NCBI GenBank assembly: GCA_030686995.1
Contig: CM060685.1
Span: 27,233,204-27,297,203, forward strand
Length of the DNA stretch: 64,000 bases
Reading direction: 5' to 3'
From: Artemisia argyi
Taxonomy: Eukaryota; Streptophyta; Magnoliopsida; Asterales; Asteraceae
The notes below the pieces were generated by a model. It was not told the origin of the DNA, ran no database searches, and was given only the letters and a program-made list of their open reading frames with translations. Numbering within the stretch: the first letter of the stretch is position 1; each line of letters begins with the position of its first letter. The position numbers and the translations under genes are program-made. Shown piece by piece: positions 10,011 to 19,997 of this stretch.

Positions 10011-10385
10011 ATGGACAAGTATGAACAAAAGCAATTCTCAAACGAGTGTTCATACCTCCTACCACCACCATCACAAACCACCCTTTGTGTCATATGCATA
10101 GACGATCTTTATGACGGTAACAAGATCACACGACTACCATGTCACCATTACTTCCACCGTGCATGTATTCACCGATGGATTTCACACAACAAAAGCTGCC
10201 CAACTTGTCGACGTGCTATTCAAATTCGAACAAAGCCAACATTGGCATATACAGGAAGACACCATGCAACATCGTTTGGGAATGCACGTGTAACTCATGT
10301 GAATTATCACAAGCCAAGTTTTTTGTGGGTATACCAGCTGATGGAACTGTTTGAATCCCTATTTTTTACCGAGATTGATAGATGA
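10011..10385 (+). CDS. Small RING-H2 finger protein, probable E3 ubiquitin ligase
   Basis: A single-exon 124-codon frame. A complete RING-H2 domain lies at residues 26-66: Cys26-x2-Cys29-x14-Cys44-x-His46-x2-His49-x2-Cys52-x10-Cys63-x2-Cys66, with the usual Trp (W56) before the last pair. RING-H2 domains bind two zinc ions and recruit E2 enzymes to ubiquitinate substrates. There is no transmembrane segment or signal peptide, so a soluble protein is expected, unlike membrane-anchored ATL ligases. The N-terminus is short and Gln/Ser/Pro-rich; the C-terminal 58 residues show no known domain. The substrate is unknown. All ligands are present, so the domain looks functional. The short C-terminus could reflect truncation of a longer ancestor. 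Confidence 0.8.
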   Translation: MDKYEQKQFSNECSYLLPPPSQTTLCVICIDDLYDGNKITRLPCHHYFHRACIHRWISHNKSCPTCRRAIQIRTKPTLAYTGRHHATSFGNARVTHVNYHKPSFLWVYQLMELFESLFFTEIDR

Positions 10386-12252
10386 CAAGAGTGGATACAA
10401 TTTCAAATTGGAACTGATTGGAAGTTGTAAGAGATCGATGGATCCGTTTTTAAGATTGCTTTGAGACATAATAGTTGGAATAAGGTTTTGGTTATAAAAA
10501 AGAGTTCTCTACTTTAAGATAATGAGTACGTCTAGCGAATTAATGTCCTGAAATTGCCTGCTGGAATTGAATGGCATTTATTACTCCGTATTATTTTTTT
10601 TTTGGTAAACATGGGTTTCCGACTCGACTCGAAATTGCGAGCCGACTAATCCCACGGCGACTACCGCTATAATGAACAATTGCTTAAAAGTTAAGACAAA
10701 AGTGTTGATGCCCCAACCTGAGTATGTGTTCAAAGACTATAATTACGCGCCATCAGTAAAACTGTTAAATTATTTTATGGTTAAATTATTTTATGTGGTA
10801 TTTGGTTTTCTCTTGCCACATCAGCTTTTTTTCTCTACAAAATATTTTCCTTCAACTTTCCCTCAATTATTGTACTACCTTCTCTCTTATATTAATTTTT
10901 TTTCTTTCTATTTTTTATCATTTAAAACGAGAGAATGTTAGCGACACCTACTTTGTATTACAGACATTCTTTCCATGTGATAGATTAAAGAAAAATAAGT
11001 TACTTTATTGTTTTTTACATACGAAAAGACATAGCACTTATAATACAAAAATTACAAAAAATAAGTTACCATAATTAAAACATTACCATCCATCTATGCC
11101 TATTATATAAAATCAACTACTCTTCCTTTAGCTTACACGTTCACTTCCTCTAATATAGCCACGTCGATCAAGGCTAAAAGAGTTTTTGGATACTCCTAAA
11201 CATGACATTTCCATATATATTAAATACGGTGGATTCGGTGGCTTTTCATTGGTCACTTCTTACACACTATTACTTTGGTGTTTGGGAGCCTATTTTTGTG
11301 GCCTGTTTGGGCTGCCCTGCTATTACATGCGGCCCAGTTTCTAAAGTTAGCAATATATATACAACTGGGTAACACGTTTCAAAACCAAACGTGTAAACAA
11401 TCAAAGCAAGCACGTTTTCAAGCACATATCAACTGCCCCGCCGCAGTGCGGCGGTTCGTAGCTATCCTTGTTGCATTTATATACCAAGACGTCTAGCTTT
11501 ATTGTGGTCTACGTGTAAACTTTTTAAGACACAACACATTACATACCACTTATTTAAATTTCACTATAAAAAGCTAAGGATGTACCATGAGTAGAGTAGT
11601 GTAGAGAATGATTGTGATGTCATGAACTCTGTTTACAGTACGTTGTACTAAAAACTAATAAACCTTTATGTAAATCTAGGGAAAATGGATACGATGTTGA
11701 GCGAGGCACGAAACCAGCTAGCAGTCGAGCACCTATAGAACCACTAACTAAACCACATGTCGAGTTCTTGACCACTTGATTGTGATATTTGTCGGCGATG
11801 TTGTAATTCATTTGGGTTTATTGGCTAGGGCATGCTTCCTGCAGTCAAGAAAAGATTCAAAAAGTTCAAGTCTTTTTATGAAACCATGTTTTAGTTTTTG
11901 CTTGCATATTAGTGAGGTCGTCCATTGCGAAAGGTTAAAACCTACTTTATCTTTTAATTCTTTTTTTTTATTCGTAAAAACTGTAACAAAATTTATATGT
12001 ATTCATTGTACGCTTGTTATTGTTTTAATTTTATTATTTTAATATTTATTCATTATACGTTGGTTACGGCTTGAATATTCAAAATACCTTTGACTTTTGT
12101 TAATGCCTTTGCTATTATACTCTATTTTATCAGTGATCATTTTATAAGTCATTTTTAACTTTGTTGATTGTATCTTATGAATTGTTACTAAGATAAATGA
12201 CATCAAGTTTGAATGCATATGACTTTCGTTTTGATATCTTTCTTTGAGTATT

Positions 12253-12276
12253 CCCCCCCCCCCCCCCCCCCCCCCC
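12253..12276. repeat. Poly-C tract (24)
   Basis: Twenty-four consecutive C in otherwise AT-rich DNA. Long C runs are rare in plant nuclear DNA; length may be affected by sequencing or assembly. Confidence 0.85.
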
Positions 12277-12780
12277 AACAAACACAACGATGGTATTTCA
12301 ATCAATCTGGAAATCGACTAGTACGAAGAGATTCAGTTTCGATAGTTATATACAACTGACATATCAGATCTACATGCAAGTATGCAACTAACAAGGCTTT
12401 GAAATAGCCCAATAGTATAACAGTTGCACCCTAATTAGATATAGAAATTCCATTGTTTAGATAGTATTTGTTCAGGTACAAGCTTTAATATATTAGTGAT
12501 AACGAAAATGTAATCAACTTACCATTTTTTTGCTTTGTTGTGTAGTTACGTTTATTTTTTCCTATTATATACACTCATATAAATAAGGTATGGGCAAAAT
12601 AGTCATAAGATACATAAAAAAAACGAAATTCGAAAGTAAAATGTATATAATAAGAAAAAATAAAAATAGTTACGCAACAAAGTAAAGATGTCAAATTAAA
12701 TAGAAATATGTATCAATCTAGTTGCCTAAACAAAAAGACAGTACAATATTTCGACTACTTGAAAAAACAAGTTTATAAAA

Positions 12781-12822
12781 ACTTGTTTTATCATATAAAC
12801 TTTGTTCATTGATAAAACAAGT
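12781..12822. repeat. Perfect 13-bp hairpin
   Basis: acttgttttatca (12781-12793) and its exact complement (12810-12822) are separated by 16 bases. Flanking copies of tataaactttgttca and aacaagttt suggest a small palindromic duplication. No ORF or tail of Ts is associated with it. Confidence 0.7.
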
Positions 12823-13184
12823 TTTTATAAACTTTGTTCAATTATTAAAAAGTCAAGGACTCGTATAAATTTCCGAAACTATGGAGAACAGTTTGTTTTG
12901 TCAAACAAGGCATTCACCATAGCCTTGAAAACTGATACTAACACAAACACGTGTAGTTGAAGTACATTATGGTATATTAAGTTAACATAGTTTCCTTTAT
13001 AATCCGATGTGGGACACAAAGTTGGGTTTCATCAAATAATAATAAGGTATCTAGATTTACTCTCAATTCATGCATTTGTAAAGTGTACTAGTTAGTAGCT
13101 CGAATCGTTATAGTAAGGAAGTGGTGGTCAAAGAATGTGTAGCAGGAAGTAGCTCGAATCTCTATGTAAATTGAAAGAATGCTA

Positions 13185-13922
13185 TGTTAGAGTTTGACAA
13201 TCAAAGTACACATATTGCGGAAGCTAGGATCAAGTAATAACACGTATAAAGATTAACTAAAACATAAATAGAAAACATACCCGATGCACTTCAAATAAAC
13301 CTTGATTCTTGTACAATTAGATCAATGATAAACCCCTTACCGTTTTGTTTATCGATCTCTTGATAATTACTAAAGTAAGTAATTACCTCGTTCTTGTACA
13401 CACAAACTACCAACGAATAAAGGTTTGATGCAAGTAAACAAAACACTTAATTTGCTTATGAAAATTTCGATCCTAAAACCCTTATGGGAGTGAGGATCGA
13501 TCGACCAAGAGAAGAAACAAGGAGAAGAAAACTTTAGGGTTTTGTGTGTGTGCACAAGAGATGTGAAACCCTAATCCTTGGCCTTGTATATATACTAGGT
13601 GATTCCTTGGAGCACAAGCAAGGGTGGATCGACCCATGGTGTGGGCTTCGACCGGCCTAGGCACCCTTGGGGTGTTTCTAGATCCTTCTTGACTCCCAAG
13701 TTACACTCTAGTCCTCGTTCTCTTATCCCTTAATAATAATTAATACTTACGTTTAATATTAATGATTATTTAGTCCCTTAAGTGTTTATAAATATATATA
13801 TACGATACATTTAACATATATATATTTATTTACATTATTCTTGTTTGTAAAGTGTGCAATCCCGAGGTCTCGGGTTCGATACTAGACATTTACTAATTAA
13901 TATTTATACGTAACTTTTAACA
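13185..13922 (-). mobile_element. Solo LTR of the copia family seen at 18006-25679
   Basis: A 738-bp segment with TG..CA ends, flanked by the perfect 5-bp TSD tgcta (13180-13184 and 13923-13927). On the minus strand it matches the LTRs at 18006 and 24862 from the gttacgtataaa start to the attgtcaaactctaaca end. No internal sequence remains, so it arose by recombination between the two LTRs of a former insertion. It preserves the U5 end that is missing from the 5' LTR at 18006. Confidence 0.93.
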
Positions 13923-13927
13923 TGCTA

Positions 13928-14640
13928 TTAGCCAAATAAAAACTATCGATTAATAAAAAAAATAAATAAATAAATAACATGAAAATCACACTGGCCATCA
14001 AAGCTTAGTATTTACTTATCTAACTACATTAAACGTTTAGATTAAGACTATGCTTTTTATGTGATTAATTTTGATTAATTCGTCATCATCGTATAGTGTT
14101 TCTGAATATATGATATTCGCTAGCAAACAAGCATGAACATGAAAATCACACTGGCCATCGTGATGTGGGTAAATTTGAGATCTGTGGAATAGATCAAAGT
14201 GTCACATCGATATTGGGTAAATTCAGCTTTTTTTACTATGTGATCGAGTATAAAAGATTGATTTGTTCGTCATCGCAGTTTACACACAATGGAAGAGGTG
14301 ACAGAAATGAACCTTCTATATCGATTGAAGTTGAAGGACCTGTACAAGTAAGTAAAACCCATTAGCAAATACTAGTAGCTTTTTAGACTTGATGATATTT
14401 TGCATCTTCGAGTAGGCCCACTTTAAGGACCGTTGCAAGCAGTAGCAAAAGGTACAATGGTGCTCATTTGCGACAAGGACGGAAGCCAACATATCCAACA
14501 ACAAATGTTGTCTACAAAAGAGGTCTTGACATTGTGTCTTCAAATACATGTTTCATAATTATGACGGATAAACGATTTTGGAAATAATCAAATCCATGAA
14601 TAATAAAATCTATAAATTCAAACCGAAATAATATAGTTAT
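13928..14640. other. Intergenic with possible gene-fragment remnants
   Basis: A 24-base phrase beginning aacatgaaaatcacactg occurs exactly twice (13976-13999 and 14136-14159). Near 14280-14347 an exon-like block lies between a cgcag acceptor-like and a gtaagt donor-like site. Downstream, frame 14427-14555 reads AKGTMVLICDKDGSQHIQQQ, loosely like a Pumilio (PUF) repeat. None of this is enough to call a gene. Confidence 0.25.
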
Positions 14641-14970
14641 GGAAAATTACCAAAATAGATCAGTCATCCAAAGCACATTCCTTAAATATATGTTTTTAAA
14701 TCACTTTCCTCCGGCGGATCAGGGCAACTTGGCGACTGAGCAACCTTCGTATATGTGCGACACGTGTCGAATATTTTATTAATATAGTACAGAATTTAGA
14801 ATCTTTTGTAATGTATAGTACAGAATCTAGAATTTTTTAAGGACACGTGTTGCACATATATAAAGGTTGCTCATTTTTTAAGTTGCCCTGATCTAATTTT
14901 GGAAAGTGAAATTTGAAAGTCTACAAAGTGACTAGTCAAAAAGTCAACGATCTATTTTGGTAATTATCCC
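14641..14970. mobile_element. Mutator-type foldback MITE with 9-bp TSD
   Basis: A 330-bp element flanked by the exact 9-bp repeat tatagttat (14632-14640 and 14971-14979). The ends are inverted repeats: left GGAAAATTACCAAAATAGAT, right the complement of gatctattttggtaattatccc. Complementarity continues inward in blocks, including gatcagggcaactt, gagcaacctt and acacgtgtc, so arms of about 128 bases face a loop of about 75 bases. A 9-bp TSD is typical of the Mutator superfamily. No transposase is encoded. Confidence 0.88.
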
Positions 14971-14984
14971 TATAGTTATACTTG

Positions 14985-15780
14985 CAGTTTATATTTACAA
15001 GATTTTCTAACATTATGTATAAAATTGTAAGCTTGTCAAAAAAATATAAAAGAAAATGACAACTTTTGTGCTTGAAAACCTATCTATACTACTTATAAAA
15101 GAAAAACAGTAAAAGTGAAAAGTTAAGTTTTCAACACTTGGTCATATGAGAGAGAAAAATAATGTAATTCACATTATTAAAACACCTCATTACTTAAAAG
15201 TATAATGATTTATTCACATTGTACAAACAATTAAAAACATATCTACCAAATTAAATACAACCAATTAAAACACAAACCGGGTTGACCCGGGACGCTTCAA
15301 ACCCGGCGGGTTGACCCGGTTTAATTTGACCCGTTTTCGACCAAATCTAGCAAGTTGACCCGGTTTAAATCGACCAATTTTTCGACCGGAACGGTTCAAC
15401 TAGTGGAACCACCCGGGTCGAACCACCTGGGTCGAACCGGGTTTCAAAACGTTTAATTCTCAAATCTTCAAACTTTTATTATAAACTTTTTTTTATCAAA
15501 AAATTATCTATCGCTATAAAATCCCTTTGCTATACACGGGTACTCGTCTAGTAATTTATAAAACACAAATTACAAAGTTTCCAAGCAACAAAAAATTGTC
15601 ATTGGCTTTTAAGGAATCCAACATGCCTTCCTCTAATCGTATCTTTCCCTCTTTATACCTACCACAAAGCTACTTTTCATCACAAGGCCATGTAGGTGCT
15701 CCCAATTCAAAACCCAATTGATAAGCACTAAAAGCACAAATACTACTTTCCCACACAATACGATGTGGCACACTGGTGTA
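14985..15780. repeat. Kinase-flank repeat, copy 2 of 3 (split by Helitron B)
   Basis: The sequence left (about 14995-15082) and right (15552-15780) of Helitron B together match about 25790-25995. Shared phrases are attgtaagcttgtcaaaaa, caacaaaa.attgtcat, tttaa.gaat.caacatgcct and cacaaggc.atgt. It is also related to 363-505. Confidence 0.55.
15083..15551 (+). mobile_element. Non-autonomous Helitron (copy B)
   Basis: A 469-bp element starting TCTATACTACTTATAAAAG after A (15082) and ending GTACTCGTCTAG before T (15552), with a decayed CCC..GGG terminal hairpin. The related unoccupied site near 25852 reads through without it, which supports both ends. The interior has a CCGG-rich block like that of copies A and C. 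Confidence 0.8.
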
Positions 15781-16347
15781 ATTAAACCATTACGACTTCA
15801 TGTTTTATTTTCCATAGTTTTACAAGCTAAAAGATCCGTTTAGAACCAAGTTTTTCCATAAAATCAATCAAGCAATTATAGCCACTTATTTTTTTTTTAT
15901 CAAAATAAAAAAATAAACTATCACCATTTTAAAAAAAATATATATATATCCCGCAAACCGTAAATTATTACGCAAAAAAAAATACTATCACGACGAGAAT
16001 TAAATTATCTTTCTATAGATATGCATTGTTATATAATTTCGACGAACTTTTTTTTCAAAATTTCCGCACAGAAACATCATATATAAACTATTTTTTTTTC
16101 TTTGTCGAATCATGTTTCGCCACGTGTATGTCGGAAATATATATACGCGACATGTTGGGGTAGATTTGTAATGGACAAAAAGTTTGGGTAGTTGCGGACA
16201 CAACCCCTTCAGCAGGGGCTCTGCCGTAATTTTCGCATGTTTTATAGATAGTTATACATTTCGATGTTTTTTTATATATAAATATCGATATGTGTAACTA
16301 TTTGTAAAGATGTGGGCTACAAGTACCGACAAAATATGGTTAGAGAA
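15781..16347. other. Intergenic, no supported gene
   Basis: AT-rich with several A/T runs and a short TA repeat near 15941. Nothing recognisable on either strand. Confidence 0.4.
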
Positions 16348-16695
16348 CTTTTTTTTTATGTATACAGGCGTGTCGGAATCTCCACTAAGAAAGAACCACC
16401 TGTGAACTTTTTTACTGACCCGTTGGATGGAAAATCTACACTCAGATCGGCAGACGTTTTGCTTTTTGGATGGGTTGGAGGGAAACATGCATGTGTGGAT
16501 CTGACCAGGGTTTCTCTTCTCATGGATTTAAGTAGTCGGTGTTTTACAGTAGGACATGCTGTTTTGTAAGCCGCCTCGTGCAAAGTGGCAAAACACGAGA
16601 AAACATGCATTGAAAATCAGCAAGTATTTATTCTTTTCGTATTTGATACTTTTGGTTTCCTTGCACCTGAGGCAATGGAGCTCCTCAACATAGAC
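16348..16695 (+). pseudogene. Fragment of an RT-associated transposon-like ORF
   Basis: One frame reads VGISTKKEPPVNFFTDPLDG, then an LRSADVLLFGWVGGKHACVDLT block, an in-frame TAA (16567-16569), then AASCKVAKHEKTCIENQ and VFDTFGFLAPEAMELLN, ending at a TAA at 16696. I recall this block as the C-terminal region of a widespread plant repeat family often annotated as putative reverse transcriptase or auxilin-like protein. The match on both sides of the TAA in the same frame shows a single nonsense change plus truncation at both ends. The family name is from memory; that it is a broken repeat-derived ORF is clear from the sequence. Confidence 0.6.
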
Positions 16696-16930
16696 TAACA
16701 AGTTATGCATAGTTATGTTGACACCAAGATCCACGAATAATATTTTCAAAAGAATTAGTTTTGCTATCCAAAAAAAGTTAGCGGCGCAACTTGTTGCTTA
16801 TTTGTCTTTCACCTTTACGTAAATCTTATCTTTAATAAAAAATAATAATTTGAATTTAAAATGATACTTACCCGAACAAGAATCCTCAAGTTTCACTGTT
16901 GTCTTTGCGTCTTCAAATATATTGTTCATA

Positions 16931-17279
16931 CTAGACGAGTATCCGTGCATAGCAACGGGATTTACAGCGACAGATCGTTTAGTGATAAAAAAATGTTTAT
17001 GGGTTATAAACGAAAAATAATAAAAATTTGAAGATTTGGAGATTAAACATAATGTTTTGAAACCAGGGTCGACCCGGGTAGTTCAACTGATTGAACTGTT
17101 TCGGTTAAAAAACGGATCGATTTAAACCGGGTCAACCCACCGGGTTTGAAGCATCCTGAGTCAACCCAGGTTTCGATGTGTATTAATAGTTTCCTTTTGA
17201 ATATATATTTTCAACATTTCTATTTTTAGTTTTAACTTTTTACTTTTCACTTTTTGTTTTTTCCTTTATATATAGTATA
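16931..17279 (-). mobile_element. Non-autonomous Helitron (copy C)
   Basis: The plus strand shows A then ctagacgagtatccgtgcat, the complement of the Helitron 3' terminus with its hairpin. The other end (ctttatatatagtatat) is the decayed 5' terminus, with the initial TC no longer intact. The interior begins aatgttttgaaacc followed by gggtcgacccggg, again a hAT-MITE-like block. Confidence 0.65.
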
Positions 17280-17394
17280 TGCGGGTACCCCGTGACAATT
17301 AACCAGAGAAACAGATCTCGATGAGGTCTGATTTACTAGTTTGTATCGGTTTCAACAGGTCCTCTCTGGTTCGTTTTCAGATGGCTTTTATTGG

Positions 17395-17830
17395 TTAGCC
17401 AAACCGGTGGCGACACCGGTTCCCGGTTGAACCCGTTGGTCCGGTCCGGGTTTTCAAAACTATATGTAACATCAACTTGTTAGCTTTTATAAAACTTTGT
17501 ATATTTTATTAATTTGTATAATGTGTATAATAATATGTACTTTTCATTTTATGGTGTTTTAAAAATAAAATTATTTAGTTTGTTTAATTATTTTATATTC
17601 TGGATTATGTTGTAGCTTGTTTAAATTGTATATTGTCAAAATTTTATTGTACTTTTTAGTATGAGGTGTTTTAATTGTTTGTATTTAGTTTGGTAGATAT
17701 GTTTTTAGTTGCTTGTACAATATGAATAAATCACTGTACTTGTAAGTAATGAGTGTTTTAATAAAGAGTATTTAATAAGAGTATTAATTACACTATACAT
17801 TTCTTTTATTTTTGACTAATTTTCAACATT
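17395..17830 (-). mobile_element. Helitron remnant (copy D)
   Basis: Positions 17655-17790 match, in reverse complement, 15150-15270 of Helitron B (shared tttggtagatatgttttta, tgtacaat.tgaataaatca, gtgttttaata). The left part has the CCGG block ending ggttttcaaaac. Termini are not preserved. Confidence 0.55.
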
Positions 17831-18005
17831 TAATAATTCAACATTTCACTTTGATCATACACCTTTTGGATTAAAGATTTTAGAAGAAATCAAATTCATG
17901 ACTAATAAACTTAAAAATTCACACGTACTTTGTAGTTAGAAACTTGCGAGTGCCATTACAACTAGATAATGCATTTAACAGTATGTAAAAATTTAATCAA
18001 CTAAG

Positions 18006-18100
18006 TGTTAAATGTTACGTATAAACATTAATAGGTAAATGTCTAGGATCGAACCTGAGACCTCGGGATTGCACACTTTACAAACAAGAATAATGTAAAG

Positions 18101-18137
<37 letters not shown>

Positions 18138-18621
18138 TGTATCGAATATATATATTTATAACACTTAATGGACTAAACGGTCGTTAGTTATTAACCGTAT
18201 GGACTAACTATCGTTAAATACGAAAGATATGGACTAGAGTGTAACAAGGAGTCAAGAAGGATCTAGAACACCCCTTTGGGGATGCTAGGCCGGTCGAACA
18301 AGGGAGGGGCAAGCCCAACCCATGTTTGTCTTGTCCTCCAAGTATTCTCTAGTATATATACAAGGCCAAGGGTTAGACTTTCACATCTTTTGTGCACACA
18401 CTCTAACCCTAAAACTTTGTTTCTTTCTTTTGTTTTCCTAGGCCGATCGGTTCAACCCCCCACCTAAGGGATTGGGTCGATTTTGGTTTAATCCAAAACT
18501 AAGTGTTTTGTTTACTTGCAACAAACATTTATTCGTTGGTAGTTTGTGTGTACAAGAACGAGGTAATTACTTACTTTAGTAATTATCAAGAGATCGATAA
18601 ACAAAACGGTAAGGGGTTTAT
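18006..18621 (+). repeat. 5' LTR, truncated at its U5 end
   Basis: Matches 24862-25539 from TGTTAAATGTTACG to ggggtttat, then diverges abruptly. The last 140 bases, present in both the 3' LTR (25540-25679) and the solo LTR, are missing, and no TGGTATCAGAGC-type PBS follows. Confidence 0.85.
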
Positions 18622-19997
18622 TGAACGTATCTTGTGACCTAATTGCTAATTGTTAGGTTTTAATCCGTGACTTACATGCATGTTTGTCATGGATCTTGTT
18701 TTTTTATCACATGATAAGATAGATCTTAAATTGGGGAAGACTCCAATACTTATTAAAATCAATTTTATATGCTATGTGGTGTGTTTTTAGCTTTGGCCTA
18801 CGCAATTGATTCGTCAATGTATATGACTCACCTCCATTAAGAGGGGAAGGCCTTAGTTGATTACATGCATTATTATACCTAGAATTGATTTTATTAGGAT
18901 CTTTTCTAATACGGATTGCATGTGGCTAATTGTTTCACTTATTTATTATTGGTTGTTTTGATTTTCTTTGATACTTGTTTTATTGTTTTTAGTTGGACTT
19001 GATGTAAGCAATAAAAGGGTTGTTTTTATAAAGAAAATTAATACGGACTAATAATTGTGAAACCCTAAAGTGAAAAAGTAAGAATCTTGCAAGGTCTTAT
19101 TGCCAATCGTGGTCCGATTCGCACGGTAATCAGCTCCTAGGCGAGACTAGCAAAATTCAAACTTTGTTACTATTTTGAGATTGAATCCATAAACTTTTAC
19201 TTGAATGATGTTTTGTGCAAATATGCTTTTAAAAATTAAGTCTTTTAAGATGATATTCATAACCGTGATTTGAAGGCTTAGAAAAGAGCCTTAGAGTCTG
19301 CCTTGGTTATCACAATCTTGAATATGTCTTAAAACGAATTACTTTTAAAATCATATGTTGTAGAAAGTCATCTTAGGGTTTTGGCATAAACCTCAAGTAA
19401 AACTTTGTGTATTAATTTCACGAATTGGATATAAAGAGTTTTTATGAAAACTTATGTTATAAAGATGAGTGCATGCATCTTTGTACATATTTTGAGTGAC
19501 ATATCAAAAATTAATACCCTTAATAATTTAAGTTACGTGCCATCTATCTATAAGAAACACTTGGAATTTTAATTTAGTAAACGTGAGACCTAGGCTAAAT
19601 TACTATAACAAGGCAAAATTCTTTTAACGCGTGAGACCATAATTGTAATTTTACAGTTTTTAAGGTAGACGACTTAATTAAGTTGTGCGTGAGACCTAGA
19701 ACTTAAGGCATGAGATGTGATGAAACATGCTTACAAGGCAAATTGATGAATCAATTTGTAGTAAATCCCATAATGATCTAGGAATTGGAAATCTTGTTTG
19801 CCAATTATTGTTCGACAGATTACCAACTTTTGTACTTTCACCACTAGCAGATCAACTGATGTGGTGGAATCTATGTAAAGTTGGATCCTAGATTTTCAAG
19901 AAAATTAGTTGGTTATATGAATATAGCCTTGGGTATTTTATTTTTCTTGAAGATATTGATTATCGAAAATACTAATATTTAAACTTTATCTGTAGAT
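18622..19997 (+). other. Copia leader
   Basis: About 1.38 kb of AT-rich, stop-rich sequence between the truncated LTR and the gag ATG. It ends in a splice-acceptor-like tatctgtag just before the ATG, so the leader may contain an intron. No coding feature. Confidence 0.5.

Larger units (their letters stand above)
10386..13179. other. Intergenic region, no supported gene
   Basis: AT-rich sequence with only short open frames. It contains a poly-C tract (12253-12276) and a perfect hairpin (12781-12822). A stretch near 11650-11790 is open for about 46 codons without a recognisable motif. The phrase agtagctcgaatc occurs twice near 13095 and 13147, just before the solo LTR. Confidence 0.4.

Noticed and set aside
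11620..11811. Overlapping open frames on both strands near 11.6-12.0 kb
   Set aside because: Short, no known domain, and interrupted by stops a few dozen codons further on.
15900..16000. Possible CRISPR- or satellite-like A/T repeats
   Set aside because: Only irregular A/T runs; no regular unit or spacer structure, and the DNA is nuclear plant.
18276..18467. 63-codon frame repeated identically at 25194-25385
   Set aside because: It lies inside the copia LTRs; identity reflects LTR duplication, not a gene family.
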